DNA of 64,000 nt from Candidatus Leptovillus gracilis (GTDB lineage: Bacteria > Chloroflexota > Anaerolineae > Promineifilales > Promineifilaceae). Both the position numbers and the translations under genes were made by a program. A model generated the notes under the pieces. It was not told the origin of the DNA. It ran no database searches and saw only the letters and a list, made by a program, of their open reading frames with translations. This document shows positions 8,938 through 17,712 of this stretch, one piece after another. The first letter of the stretch is position 1. Every line of letters begins with the position of its first letter. Where the stretch lies: NCBI GenBank assembly GCA_016716065.1, contig JADJXA010000002.1:434001-498000 (forward strand). Reading direction: 5' to 3'.

Positions 8938-9816
8938 ATGGAACCTGTTTCAATCGTCATTCCGGCTTATAACGAAGAGCATGGCCTGGGGCCAGTGCTG
9001 ACGGCGCTGCTGGCGGACATGGCCCAGGCGGGCGGCCCGTTTGAGGTGATTGTGGTGGACGATGGGTCGAAGGATGATACGGCCGTTATCGCTGCCCAAT
9101 ACCCCGTCATTGCCCTGCGCCACCAGGTGAACAAGGGGTACGGCGCAGCGCTGAAAACCGGCATCCGCCAGGCGCAGTACGACATCATCTGCATCACCGA
9201 CGCCGATGGCACGTATCCCAACGGCCGTATCCCCCAACTTGTTAACCTGCTTACCAATGAGGGCTACGACATGGTGGTTGGGGCGCGGATTGGCGCGAAC
9301 GTGCAGATTCCGCTGGTGCGGCGGCCGGCCAAATGGGCGCTGGGCCGCGTGGCCGCCTACGTTGCCAATGAACCCATCCCCGACCTGAATTCCGGCCTGC
9401 GCGTCTTCCGGCGCGAGGTGGTGATGCGCTTCTTTAATATCTTGCCCAACCAATTTTCTTTCACCACCACCATCACCCTGGCGATGTTGACCAACCAGTA
9501 CCGGGTGCTGTATGTGCCGATTGATTATTTTGCGCGGGTGGGCCAATCGAAAATCCGCCCTATCCACGACACCATCAATTTTATGCAGCTCGTTTTGCGC
9601 ATTGGCCTCTATTTTGCGCCGCTGAAGCTGTTCCTGCCGCTCAGCCTGTGGCTGCTAATTTTGGGTATCGCCTGGGGCACGCTGACCCTGCTCGTCACCG
9701 GCCAAATCGCCGACATCAGCACGCTGGTCATCGTCATGACCTCGTTTCAGGTGTTTGTCATCGGCCTGCTGGCGGAGCTGATTAACCGGCGAATGCCAAA
9801 TGATTATCGGGAGTAG
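8938..9816 (+). CDS. Family 2 glycosyltransferase, membrane-anchored (DPM-like)
   Basis: The N-terminal GT-A domain has the family 2 motifs: VSIVIPAYNEE at the start, VVDDGSKDDT for nucleotide binding, and DADGTYP as the metal-binding DxD region. Two hydrophobic helices follow near the C-terminus (residues about 215-280). This matches dolichyl- or polyprenyl-phosphate hexose synthases, which transfer a sugar from a nucleotide sugar to a lipid carrier at the inner face of the membrane. Length (292 aa) is normal. The upstream flippase-like protein could move the product across the membrane. Confidence 0.9.
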   Translation: MEPVSIVIPAYNEEHGLGPVLTALLADMAQAGGPFEVIVVDDGSKDDTAVIAAQYPVIALRHQVNKGYGAALKTGIRQAQYDIICITDADGTYPNGRIPQLVNLLTNEGYDMVVGARIGANVQIPLVRRPAKWALGRVAAYVANEPIPDLNSGLRVFRREVVMRFFNILPNQFSFTTTITLAMLTNQYRVLYVPIDYFARVGQSKIRPIHDTINFMQLVLRIGLYFAPLKLFLPLSLWLLILGIAWGTLTLLVTGQIADISTLVIVMTSFQVFVIGLLAELINRRMPNDYRE

Positions 9817-9831
9817 AGGAGGTTGGTACGT

Positions 9832-11220
9832 TTGGCTGTAACGGTTAACGAGACGTGGCGCAGGCTGCAAACAGAGGTGGTGGACGCCGGGTTGTGTACC
9901 CACTGCGGCGCTTGTGTCGGGCTGGCGCGGGGGCATTTGCAGATGGTTCAGACGCCAGATGGCCCGCTGCCGCAGCCGGTGCGCGGTGGGCAGCACGTAC
10001 ACCTGCCGCCGCTGGCCTATGCTGCCTGTCCGGGCAAGGGGGTGGATTACCCCGGCTTGCGCCAGTTTGTCTTTGGCGGCCAGCCGGAAAATGGGTTGAT
10101 GGGCAACTACCGGAGCGTGTTCATTGGCTACGCCGGTGATGAAGGGGTGCGGCGGCGCGGCGCGTCTGGCGGGGTGATCACGCAGACGTTGTTGTATTTG
10201 TTGGAGAACGGCCGTATCCAGGGCGCCGTCGTCGTGCAGCAAGGCCAGCCCAAAGCCTACTTGGCCCGCCCCATCATCGCCACCAGCCCGGCGCAAATTT
10301 TGGCGGCGGCGCAAAGCGTCTACCAGCCCGTGCCGGTGAATGAGATTCTGGCGGCGATGGCGGGGTTTAACGGCCGTCTGGCCTACGTCGGCCTGCCGGA
10401 CCAGGTGGCGGCGCTGCGCGAATTGCAGCGGCAGGGCCATCCCGGCGCGTTGAAGGTGGCTCTGGTGCTGGGGCCGTACACCGGGACCAATTTGTACCTG
10501 GAAGCCATCGCCAGCTATTTGCGTTCGCAAGGCGTCCATTCGCTGGATGAAGTTGTTGAGTTGAAGTACCGGGAGGGCGAGTGGCCGGGCCATTTGTTGA
10601 TACGTCTGAAAGACGGCCGTATCTTCCGCGCCGAAAAGTTTTACTACAACTACCTCATCCCCTTCTTCATCACCCGCAGCAGCCTGCTGTCGGTAGATTT
10701 CACCAACGAACTGACCGACATTTCGGTCGGCGACGCCTGGCATCCACGTTATGAGGCGCAAGGGGCGGGCTTCTCGGTGGTGGCGGCGCGCACCGCGCAG
10801 GGCGAGGCGCTGCTGCAAGAAATGGCCGCCAACGGTGCGCTCGTGCTGGACGAAACCAGCCTGGACGACGCCCTGAGTATGCACGGCCACATGCTGGACT
10901 TTAAGAAGCGCGGCGCGTTCATCCGGCTGGATTGGCGGCGTAAATGGGGGCGGCGGGTCCCGGAGTATGGCTACCGGCCAACGGCCGTGCCCATCTCGCG
11001 CAAACTGGTGGAGGTGGTCATCAGCGGTATTTTTCTGGTAGGCCGCACCCGGCTGGCGCGGCGAATCATCGAGGTGCTGCCCCTCAGCCTGGTGGGACCG
11101 CTGTTTAATACCTTGCGTAGAACCTGGAAAGATTTGTCCAAACCGACCAAGCGGAAGGGGCTGGCGAACGTGGAGTTTGTTTTTGACCATGAACAGAGCA
11201 ATCAGACAACTAGGCGATGA
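9832..11220 (+). CDS. Coenzyme F420 hydrogenase/dehydrogenase beta-subunit-like protein (FrhB family)
   Basis: The protein starts with a Cys-rich segment, CTHCGACVG, that could hold part of an Fe-S cluster, followed by FrhB/FdhB N- and C-terminal domains (GASGGVITQ, ISVGDAWHP). Family members are flavin/Fe-S proteins that pass electrons to or from F420, or act on sugars and polyketides in surface-glycan clusters. There is no partner hydrogenase nearby, so a glycan-related redox role is more likely. Start choice: AGGAGG at 9817-9822 fits the TTG at 9832 (9-nt spacing) better than the TTG at 9823. Confidence 0.8.
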   Translation: MAVTVNETWRRLQTEVVDAGLCTHCGACVGLARGHLQMVQTPDGPLPQPVRGGQHVHLPPLAYAACPGKGVDYPGLRQFVFGGQPENGLMGNYRSVFIGYAGDEGVRRRGASGGVITQTLLYLLENGRIQGAVVVQQGQPKAYLARPIIATSPAQILAAAQSVYQPVPVNEILAAMAGFNGRLAYVGLPDQVAALRELQRQGHPGALKVALVLGPYTGTNLYLEAIASYLRSQGVHSLDEVVELKYREGEWPGHLLIRLKDGRIFRAEKFYYNYLIPFFITRSSLLSVDFTNELTDISVGDAWHPRYEAQGAGFSVVAARTAQGEALLQEMAANGALVLDETSLDDALSMHGHMLDFKKRGAFIRLDWRRKWGRRVPEYGYRPTAVPISRKLVEVVISGIFLVGRTRLARRIIEVLPLSLVGPLFNTLRRTWKDLSKPTKRKGLANVEFVFDHEQSNQTTRR

Positions 11221-11968
11221 ATTGAAGTATTGGACGCAGCGCGATTGGGCGATGGCTGACGTGGAGGCGTATTTCGATTGGCTGGCGGCCGATTACGACG
11301 AGATTAACAAAGGCGCAGACTCTTATTTCCGCCGCTTCACCGATACGCTGCGTCTGGCCGATTTGCCGGACGGGGCGCATTTTCTCGATTTTCAGGCGCG
11401 GTCGGGCAATGGCACGGCCGAGTTTTTTAAGGCGGGTAAGGTGGGCACGGCCGTTTGCGCCGATGTTTCCCGCGAGATGGGCAAAATTTGCCTGGAACGG
11501 GTGCACGCCGCCGGGCTGCAAGCTGTGCGCTGGGTCCACATCACCGACTATAACTGGCCTTTTGCCAGCGGCGAATTCGATATTGCGTTGTGTCTGGAAA
11601 GCATTGAGCATTTTTCCAAACCATACTACCTGCTGCATGAACTCTCGCGTGTCACCAAACCGGGCGGCGCACTGATCCTCAGCACGCCCAACGTCTTTTG
11701 GGAGCCGATGCACGCCCTGGCGGCGATCACCGGCCTACACCATTCGGAAGGGCCACACCGCTTTTTGGGCTACGGCCGTCTTCAATCCATGATCCGCGAC
11801 GTCGGTTTCCACATCGAACACAGCGAAACTACCGTCCTCATCCCGGCCGGCCCGGACTGGTTCATCAACCTGGGCTACTGGATTGAGGAGCGCACGAAAA
11901 ACACCCTGATGCCGCTGGTTGGTTTGCGGCGGTTGTTTATTTGCCGGAAGAGGGGGATTGGAGATTAG
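11189..11968 (+). CDS. Class I SAM-dependent methyltransferase
   Basis: This Rossmann-type methyltransferase has motif I FLDFQARSGNGT (an unusual variant of the usual LDxGCGxG), motif II around VCADVS, and a later CLESIEHF and KPGGALIL pair typical of UbiE/type 11 enzymes. The ATG at 11189 overlaps the end of the FrhB-like gene by about 30 bp, so the two are translationally coupled. The acceptor is unknown. Neighbours suggest a sugar or lipid-linked glycan. Confidence 0.8.
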   Translation: MNRAIRQLGDELKYWTQRDWAMADVEAYFDWLAADYDEINKGADSYFRRFTDTLRLADLPDGAHFLDFQARSGNGTAEFFKAGKVGTAVCADVSREMGKICLERVHAAGLQAVRWVHITDYNWPFASGEFDIALCLESIEHFSKPYYLLHELSRVTKPGGALILSTPNVFWEPMHALAAITGLHHSEGPHRFLGYGRLQSMIRDVGFHIEHSETTVLIPAGPDWFINLGYWIEERTKNTLMPLVGLRRLFICRKRGIGD

Positions 11969-12037
11969 AGATTGGATAGCTGGTTAGAGACTTTGTGCAT
12001 CGTTTGACGGTATTACTGTGCGGCGGTATTATTTAGT

Positions 12038-12322
12038 ATGATTAAATCCTTCAAGTCGAAAGAAGCGGAAAAGGTGTTTAATCGTCTCTTTTCTCGCAGG
12101 CTTCCACAAAACATTCAATCAACTGCTTATCGGAAATTGGCCTTTTTGCATTCAGCCAAAGACTTGAACGATTTGCTTCTCCCGCCCTCGAATCGGTTGG
12201 AAAGGCTGCAAGGTGATCGACAAGGACAGTACAGTATTCGCATCAATGATCAGTGGCGCGTTTGCTTCGAATGGCTAGATGGTGATGCTTATGAAGTCGA
12301 AATTGTGGACTATCACAAATAA
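12038..12322 (+). CDS. higB: HigB-family toxin (RelE-like mRNA interferase)
   Basis: The 94-aa product matches the Killer/HigB toxin fold: KSKEAEKVFNRLFSRRLP at the N-terminus and SIRINDQWRVCFEW near the C-terminus, which are the usual conserved blocks. Such toxins cleave mRNA on the ribosome. The toxin gene comes first and the antitoxin gene follows 6 bp later, the order characteristic of higBA. No clear promoter was identified in the 69-bp gap before it. Confidence 0.9.
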   Translation: MIKSFKSKEAEKVFNRLFSRRLPQNIQSTAYRKLAFLHSAKDLNDLLLPPSNRLERLQGDRQGQYSIRINDQWRVCFEWLDGDAYEVEIVDYHK

Positions 12323-12328
12323 AGGTGA

Positions 12329-12655
12329 ATGATGACCCAACAGAAAATTCCTCCGGTACATCCTGGTGAAGTTTTGCTCGAAGATTTCCTCAAGCCATTG
12401 GGCATCAGCCAGTATCGGCTGGCAAAAGAAATGAACGTTTATCCGCGTAAAATCAATGAAATTGTTCATGGACAGCGGGCGATTACGGCCGATACCGCTC
12501 TACGTCTGAGCCGTTACTTTGGCACGTCCGCAGAACTCTGGATGAATTTGCAGTCGCTTTACGACCTGGAAAAGACGCGCGACGAAATTGAGGTCCAGCT
12601 TGAGGAAGAAGTCACTCCACTGATTCGTGACGATCTTAATCTTGCCCTGACGTAA
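12329..12655 (+). CDS. higA: HigA-family antitoxin (XRE HTH)
   Basis: The 108-aa protein begins PPVHPGEVLLEDFLKPLGIS, the diagnostic start of HigA, followed by an HTH (YRLAKEMNVYPRKINEIV) and the helix FGTSAELWMNLQ. It neutralises HigB and represses the operon. It starts with ATG ATG; either can serve. A terminator built of two ACGGCCGT palindromes lies just downstream. Confidence 0.93.
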   Translation: MMTQQKIPPVHPGEVLLEDFLKPLGISQYRLAKEMNVYPRKINEIVHGQRAITADTALRLSRYFGTSAELWMNLQSLYDLEKTRDEIEVQLEEEVTPLIRDDLNLALT

Positions 12656-12693
12656 TATGTTCGTTGGTGGATGATTGCATTGAGGTTGGGTGA

Positions 12694-12728
12694 AACGGCC
12701 GTTTGTTAGAGCGAACGGCCGTTTTTTT
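12694..12728 (+). terminator. Intrinsic terminator formed by two ACGGCCGT palindromes
   Basis: AAACGGCCGTTT and GAACGGCCGTT are separated by about 10 nt and followed by seven T residues. Since the octamer is self-complementary, two copies pair to make a 10-bp stem. It ends the higBA unit. Confidence 0.75.
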
Positions 12729-12741
12729 GTGTCTGGTTCGC

Positions 12742-12795
12742 TTGACAATACGATTAAACGGTAGTATCGTTTTGATACTACTATGAGATAGTATC
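12742..12795 (+). promoter_or_regulatory. vapBC promoter with overlapping operator repeats
   Basis: A perfect -35 TTGACA (12742-12747) is followed 17 bp later by a weaker -10 candidate TATCGT (12765-12770). Overlapping it are an inverted repeat GTAGTATC-N5-GATACTAC (12761-12781) and a third half-site TAGTATC (12789-12795). This is the layout expected for autoregulation by the downstream ribbon-helix-helix antitoxin. Confidence 0.7.
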
Positions 12796-12806
12796 TTGCC
12801 GGGAGT

Positions 12807-13064
12807 ATGAAAATGGCAAATTATACAGAACGGGTACAAACAGTCCTGACCAAAGAGCAGTATGATCAGTTAATGGAACTGGCCGAAAACGAGCAAAAGC
12901 CACTGAGCGTCATGATTCGTGAAGCGGTTGTCGAACGGTATCTGATGAGGGTTGACGCGCAAAAACGGCAGCAGGCGCTGGCGAATTTGCTGGCGCTAGA
13001 CGCGCCGGTCGCTGATTGGCCGCAAATGGAAGCAGAAATTGAGCAGGGGGCGCTAGATGAGTGA
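12807..13064 (+). CDS. vapB: VapB-like antitoxin (ribbon-helix-helix type)
   Basis: The 85-aa protein has an N-terminal segment (YTERVQTVLTKEQYDQLMEL) compatible with a ribbon-helix-helix DNA-binding domain, and an acidic C-terminal tail (WPQMEAEIEQG) typical of antitoxins that wrap around a PIN toxin. Its stop overlaps the toxin start by 8 bp. GGGAG precedes the ATG, and the operator repeats lie just upstream. Confidence 0.8.
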   Translation: MKMANYTERVQTVLTKEQYDQLMELAENEQKPLSVMIREAVVERYLMRVDAQKRQQALANLLALDAPVADWPQMEAEIEQGALDE

Positions 13065-13494
13065 TGCACCCTACTTCTTGGACGTGAATGTGCCAATGTA
13101 CGCGGCTGGTAAAGAGCATCTGTATAAGGAATCTTGCGTTTGGGTGCTGACGGAAATCGCCAACGGCCGTTTAGAAATCGTCATTAGTACCGAAATCATT
13201 CAGGAAATCTTGTATCGTTACGGAGCTTTAGGGCAGGCCCAAATGGGAGTACAACTGGCGCAGAATCTCATGGATTTGATTCCCAACATGCTGCCTGTGA
13301 CGGTTGAGGATATGAAAACGGCCGTTGCTCTCTTTGCTGAGTATGCGTCAAAAGGGGTGAAAGCGCGGGATGTGGTACATACGGCCGTTATGCACACGCA
13401 CCAGCTCACCCACATCATCTCCACGGACAGTCACTTCGACCAGATTGACGGCATCACCCGCCTGGACCCGCGTGATATGTTCGCTGGTGGATGA
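13057..13494 (+). CDS. vapC: VapC-like PIN-domain toxin (ribonuclease)
   Basis: The 145-aa PIN domain carries the four expected acidic residues: Asp in YFLDVNVP, Glu in STEIIQEIL, Asp in KARDVVHTA and Asp in ISTDSHFD. Members are Mg-dependent endoribonucleases acting on tRNA or rRNA. The overlap with vapB implies translational coupling. The gene appears intact. Confidence 0.88.
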   Translation: MSDAPYFLDVNVPMYAAGKEHLYKESCVWVLTEIANGRLEIVISTEIIQEILYRYGALGQAQMGVQLAQNLMDLIPNMLPVTVEDMKTAVALFAEYASKGVKARDVVHTAVMHTHQLTHIISTDSHFDQIDGITRLDPRDMFAGG

Positions 13495-13555
13495 TTGGCT
13501 TATGTTGTATCTTCATAATGACTTGGGGTGTATCAAACTGCAAGTTGGCGTCCGC

Positions 13556-13589
13556 AGATTTGTCCAATCTTCTGAGATTGGACAAATCT
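13556..13589. repeat. Intergenic palindrome, GATTTGTCCAATC type (copy B)
   Basis: Perfect 15-bp arms (AGATTTGTCCAATCT / AGATTGGACAAATCT) with a 4-nt loop lie between the convergent vapC and amrS genes, touching the amrS stop codon. It shares its core with the copies at 8888, 30230 and 55772. Confidence 0.85.
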
Positions 13590-14667
13590 AAATCCTCACC
13601 GGCTGGCGGCGCGCCCCCCATTTCCCCGGCTGCGGGTCGAAGTGACCGGCGCAGGGGGTGTGGCAGAAACGGCAACGGCCGTCTCCAGCCAAATTCCACT
13701 CTTTCAGCACATACCAATCCCGACCGATCAGCTTTTCGCCGCAGGCGTGGCAGTAGGTGCTGCCGCCCGCGCCATCGTGGACGTTGCCGGTGTAGGCGTA
13801 ACGCACGCCGTTGGCCTGGGCGATATGGCGGGCGCGGGTCAGGGTGGCCGGCGGGGTGGGCGGGGTGTCCATCATTTTGTAGTCGGGGTGAAAGGCGGTG
13901 AAGTGCAGCGGCACGTCTGGCCCTAGTTCGTCCACCACCCAGCGCGTCAGCGCGTCCAGCTCGGCATTGCTGTCGTTTTGCCCCGGAATGAGCAGAGTGG
14001 TGATCTCCAGCCAGACGGCCGTTTCATGTCTCAGATATAGCAGGGTATCCAACACCGGTGACAGGCTGCCGGCGCACAACTGCTGGTAAAACTTCTCGGT
14101 AAAGCCTTTCAGATCTATGTTGGCGGCGTCCATGTGGCGGTACAGGTCGCGCCGCGCCGGTTCGTTGATGTAACCGGCCGTCACGGCCACGGAATAAATG
14201 CCCCGTTCGTGGCACGCCTGGGCCACGTCTATGGCATATTCCAGAAAGATGGTGGGATCGTTGTAGGTGTAGGCGACGCTGCGGCAGCCCAGTTCTTGGG
14301 CGGCGCGGGCGATGGTTTGCGGCGCGGCCTGATCGGCCAGCGTGTCAAATTCGCGCGATTTGCTGATGTCCCAGTTCTGGCAGAATTTGCAAGCCAGGTT
14401 GCAGCCGGCCGTGCCAAAAGACAAAACGGCCGTGCCGGGACAAAAGTGGTTGAGCGGTTTTTTCTCGATGGGGTCTATGCAAAAGCCGCTGGAACGGCCG
14501 TAAGTCGTCAGCACAATCTGGTCGTCCTGGGCCAGGCGCACAAAACACAGGCCGCGCTGCCCGTTGTGTAACTTACATTCGCGTGGGCAAACGTCGCATT
14601 GGATACGGCCGTCAGCCAGCTTGTGCCAGTAAACGGTTGAAATCGTGTCGTTTAGGAGTGCATTCAT
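13588..14667 (-). CDS. amrS: AmmeMemoRadiSam system radical SAM enzyme AmrS
   Basis: The 359-aa protein has the N-terminal Cys motif CDVCPRECKL, the radical SAM cluster CX3CX2C in CNLACKFCQNWD and a C-terminal zinc-ribbon-like region (YCHACGEKL, CRFCHTPCAGH). This layout is typical of AmrS, the radical SAM partner of the AMMECR1/Memo proteins. The chemistry of the system is not settled. amrB is divergently encoded about 100 bp away, while amrA is not in the window. Length and motifs look complete. Confidence 0.92.
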   Translation of the reverse strand: MNALLNDTISTVYWHKLADGRIQCDVCPRECKLHNGQRGLCFVRLAQDDQIVLTTYGRSSGFCIDPIEKKPLNHFCPGTAVLSFGTAGCNLACKFCQNWDISKSREFDTLADQAAPQTIARAAQELGCRSVAYTYNDPTIFLEYAIDVAQACHERGIYSVAVTAGYINEPARRDLYRHMDAANIDLKGFTEKFYQQLCAGSLSPVLDTLLYLRHETAVWLEITTLLIPGQNDSNAELDALTRWVVDELGPDVPLHFTAFHPDYKMMDTPPTPPATLTRARHIAQANGVRYAYTGNVHDGAGGSTYCHACGEKLIGRDWYVLKEWNLAGDGRCRFCHTPCAGHFDPQPGKWGARRQPVRI

Positions 14668-14769
14668 GCTCTTTCTCCAGTTCGCAGCCTACAAAAGGCT
14701 CAGAAGCGTTTTGTAACCTGTCGCCAGTTCCCGACAAAATTCATTATACTACAGGTAGATTGGCGCAAA

Positions 14770-15696
14770 ATGAACGGCAAACGGCACATTTCACTCCGCA
14801 CTCCGAAATCCCCAATTGCCAGGGAGGTTGTTATCACCACAGTACGCCAACCGGCCGTCGCCGGTACATTTTACCCGGCCCGGCCAGATGAGTTGCGCCG
14901 GATGGTGGAGGAGTTTGTAGGCACGGCCGTCGTCCCACCGCTCCCGACCGCGCCCAAAGCCATCATCGCCCCGCACGCCGGGTACATCTACTCTGGGCCG
15001 ACTGCCGCGGCGGCGTATGCGGCGCTGCGGCAGTTTGCCAGCCAGGTGCAGCGCGTTGTGCTGCTGGGGCCAGCCCACACCCTGGCCTTCGACGGCTTGG
15101 CCGCCCCCGACGCCGACAGCTTTGCCACGCCGTTGGGCGAAGTGCTGTTGGATTGGGCGGCGCTGGACAGCATCCTGGCGCTGCCGTCGGTGCAAGTATT
15201 GCCCGCCGCCCATGCCCGCGAGCATGGGCTGGAGGTGCATCTGCCGTTTTTGCAGGTGGTGGTGGGTGGGGCGTTTAGGCTGGTTCCGTTGGTGGTGGGC
15301 GATGTGTGGGCGGAAGAGGTAACGGCCGTACTCGACCTTCTCTGGGGCGGGCCGGAAACGCTCATCGTCATCAGTTCTGACCTGAGCCATTACCATGATT
15401 ATGCCACGGCGCAGCGGATGGACGCGGCTACGGCCGAAGCCATTGAGCAGCTTAATCCCGCAGCCATCGGCCGTGATCAGGCGTGTGGGCGGCGGCCCAT
15501 TCAAGGGTTGCTGCTGGCCGCGCAAATGCGCCATCTAACCGTCCACCGGCTGGATTTGCGCAACTCTGGCGACACGGCCGGGCGGAAGGAGCGGGTGGTG
15601 GGTTATGGGGCGTGGGGGTTTAACGATAGCAACCACAGCAACGGTCGCCTGTTAACTGTTTTAGCCCGGAAAGAATCCGTCTCAGGGCGATTGTGA
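14770..15696 (+). CDS. amrB: AmmeMemoRadiSam system protein B (MEMO family)
   Basis: The product starts its conserved part at RQPAVAGTFYPA and has the MEMO metal-site blocks APHAGYIYSGP, HGLEVHLPFLQ and ISSDLSHYHDY. The fold resembles class III extradiol dioxygenases. The ATG at 14770 is the first in-frame start. An AGGGAGG at about 14820 precedes the conserved region but has no canonical start in range, so the N-terminal 25 residues may be untranslated. Pairing with amrS supports the assignment. Confidence 0.92.
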   Translation: MNGKRHISLRTPKSPIAREVVITTVRQPAVAGTFYPARPDELRRMVEEFVGTAVVPPLPTAPKAIIAPHAGYIYSGPTAAAAYAALRQFASQVQRVVLLGPAHTLAFDGLAAPDADSFATPLGEVLLDWAALDSILALPSVQVLPAAHAREHGLEVHLPFLQVVVGGAFRLVPLVVGDVWAEEVTAVLDLLWGGPETLIVISSDLSHYHDYATAQRMDAATAEAIEQLNPAAIGRDQACGRRPIQGLLLAAQMRHLTVHRLDLRNSGDTAGRKERVVGYGAWGFNDSNHSNGRLLTVLARKESVSGRL

Positions 15697-15879
15697 TTGG
15701 GAGGCCGAAGCTACAAACGATTCGATTAATTGGATGAGGGTGGCCCAATCGCGGAAGTAATGGGCCTTGCCGGAGAGGACATGGGTGAGGGTACCGCGGA
15801 TTTCTGAACGGCCGCCACCCACCTCCTCCCGCCATACCCGCAGCGTAAACAACTGCGACTCTGTCTGAACCTCTTGCAT
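15682..15879 (-). CDS. Small conserved hypothetical protein
   Basis: This is a 65-aa soluble protein with the pattern ESQLFTLRVWREE, RGTLTHVLSGKAHYF and RDWATLIQLIE. I have seen similar short proteins in Chloroflexota, but no function is known to me. The Trp/Arg-rich beta strands followed by one helix suggest a compact domain. It ends inside the last codons of the convergent amrB. Confidence 0.55.
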   Translation of the reverse strand: MQEVQTESQLFTLRVWREEVGGGRSEIRGTLTHVLSGKAHYFRDWATLIQLIESFVASASQSQSP

Positions 15880-15946
15880 CGCCTCAACCTATGAATTTGG
15901 AACGGCCGTTTCCCAAACCCTCTACCTGAGTAGCCAGTATCTATTT

Positions 15947-17054
15947 TTAGGGCAGGTTTTCCAGCACAAGGTGCCTATGGCGCAGCGCTGCCCGATGAAA
16001 ATGGACCCATAGGGAATCCCAGAAATCAGGCCGGGGGGTAATAGGCGGCCCCTGCGCCCACTCTTGAGGTGTGAAACTATCCCAATTTGTATCCCCCGCA
16101 AAAGCCTGCCGGCGCCAATCCTCTTTGTTATAAGTCAGCGCGTGTGGCGCAAAGAGATGCTCGAATGTGGTGCGCCATAGTTCGCAACGTTCATTTTCCT
16201 GAAATGCATGGTAAGCGTCATAAGCTGCGCGCGAGAACAAATCTTTCAGGCCCAGCGAGTCCGCCGGTCTGTAAGCAAACAAGCGCTGGAAGTCAGGCTT
16301 TAAGTCTTCCCAGGGGATAGGGGACGCCGGATTCTGTTTTTTGACCTGGCTCAGATAGCCGTAAATTTTTTGCGCCGCTTGCAAATAATCGGTGACGTTG
16401 TCACGTAGGACCGGGGGAGTGTTTTGCCGCTCATAAGCATACTGCCATTTTGCATAGGACAAATCAGGAAAATAACAAGCTTCAGCGTGGCCAATTTCTG
16501 GGAGAATGTTTAACAGGATTCGCTCGCCCGGCGTTACTGCCTGGTACTGATTGGTATCTGGATCAAAAACCTTGATACCGTCAATATCATTTTCGACCCG
16601 GTTTAGACGCCCCGAAAAACCCTTGTGCGCCCAGGTGTCGGCAAACATGTGTAGAGCGATGCCGATGCGACACAGGCGATGCTTATTGTTTTTCAATGGC
16701 TCTCTGGCAGCCTCGTTTAAGAGCCAATTGGCAAATTTTGAATCTTGGTTTGTGACAAAGGAATATGAGCCGTTTTGGGAAGGGTTAAATCGCTGGGGTG
16801 GAATGAAATGAAAAGGAATATACACGCGCTTCTGTGCCGACCAGTTCAAAACAGCCCGGCCCAAATCCTCTAATTTATCATAGGTCGTGCAAACCGGATC
16901 AAAATTGACGTCACCCGCCAGCCGGATCTGTTCGCTCTCCGTGGCGTTATCCGTATATTGCGACGCGTAGGCGATGGTCAGTGCGTCTGCCGGGTTGAAG
17001 CCAGCCGCTCTGGCCAAAACAGCGACGCAGTAGAAATGAAAGTTTTTTTTGCAT
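15947..17054 (-). CDS. DUF6765-like metal-dependent hydrolase, apparent frameshift near the start
   Basis: The product carries FHFYCVAVLARAAGF, a start similar to DUF6765 proteins, and HMFADTWAHKGFSG near residue 135, a His/Asp cluster like the zinc-dependent phospholipase C / P1 nuclease group. A phospholipase-like role is inferred. The ATG at 17054 has a strong GGGAGG 5 nt upstream, but is out of frame with the body: it is followed by eight A residues (17043-17050 on the plus strand), whereas seven would give a protein starting MQKNFHFY. The body stays open in frame up to 17167 through sequence that looks untranslated. Sequencing error, phase variation or slippage are all possible. It is the last gene of the island. 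Confidence 0.65.
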
Positions 17055-17249
17055 GTTTTCCTCCCTTTAACCTGGTCCATCAGGCAGCGGCCTCCCCAGC
17101 GTACCGCTTCCCGCCACAACAAAAAAATCAGGAACGGCCGTTTCCCCATCTGCCCGCCCAAATTCATTAGGCAGCGGTGACGGCAGGAAACGGCCGTTTC
17201 CCCAGGTGGTTATCCCTTCGTACTCCAGCAAGCAATCGTGTAGACTACT

Positions 17250-17588
17250 TCAATCCATCAACACAGTTGCCAGCGTCTGGCCCTTATTTGCCCCTTTTTC
17301 AACAGCGATGGCAAAAATATGAACACCGCTCTTCCAGGTCTCTGTTATAATGGGCACCACATTGACGTGGTAGAAGCCGGGAAGTCTTCCCGCTGTGACA
17401 CCAGTCATATTCACCAATGCTCCACCAGGCCCAACGATCATCGGATCCACTTTGAAGTCGGACACTACAAGCCCTGTGACCGGCGTTCCGTTAGCATTTG
17501 TAACGGACACAATGATGTAGTTGGGTTGTCGGTTTCCAGGAGCTGCCATAGTGTCTTCAGAGAATGCATTTACGATTAACCTTGCCAT
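17250..17588 (-). CDS. Small Ig-like/beta-sandwich protein of the island
   Basis: The 112-aa product starts at the ATG at 17588, which has AGGAGG about 8 nt upstream. The in-frame extension to 17702 runs through a duplicated leader element. The sequence is beta-rich (NYIIVSVTNANGTPVTGLVV, GFYHVNVVPI), like an Ig or regulatory-like domain, with no signal peptide and no Cys. I recognise no family. It lies between the SLOG-membrane gene and the DUF6765-like gene on the same strand and may be an accessory or structural partner. Confidence 0.6.
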   Translation of the reverse strand: MARLIVNAFSEDTMAAPGNRQPNYIIVSVTNANGTPVTGLVVSDFKVDPMIVGPGGALVNMTGVTAGRLPGFYHVNVVPIITETWKSGVHIFAIAVEKGANKGQTLATVLMD

Positions 17589-17594
17589 ACCATT

Positions 17595-17663
17595 TACCTC
17601 CTTTTGAGATTGAACATTTGATTTTGGCTCTATTTCAATAGACGGTTGTCTAAGAATACCTTT
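17595..17663 (-). repeat. Island leader repeat, copy 1
   Basis: The 69 bp just upstream of the Ig-like gene match a second copy at 18974-19042 at 52 of 69 positions, ungapped. Both copies are on the minus strand, both end in AAGGAGG-type ribosome binding sequence, and both contain AGACAACNGTCT-like inverted halves. Confidence 0.75.
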
Positions 17664-17712
17664 AGTTTGACTCCTCGGCACTCGAGTATCGCCATAGCGC
17701 ACAGAGGTTCTG

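Noticed and set aside
9655..11190. A 511-residue open frame on the minus strand opposite the GT2 and FrhB-like genes
   Set aside because: It is rich in Arg, Gln and His with no domain, lies opposite well-supported genes, and is the kind of antisense frame expected in GC-rich DNA.
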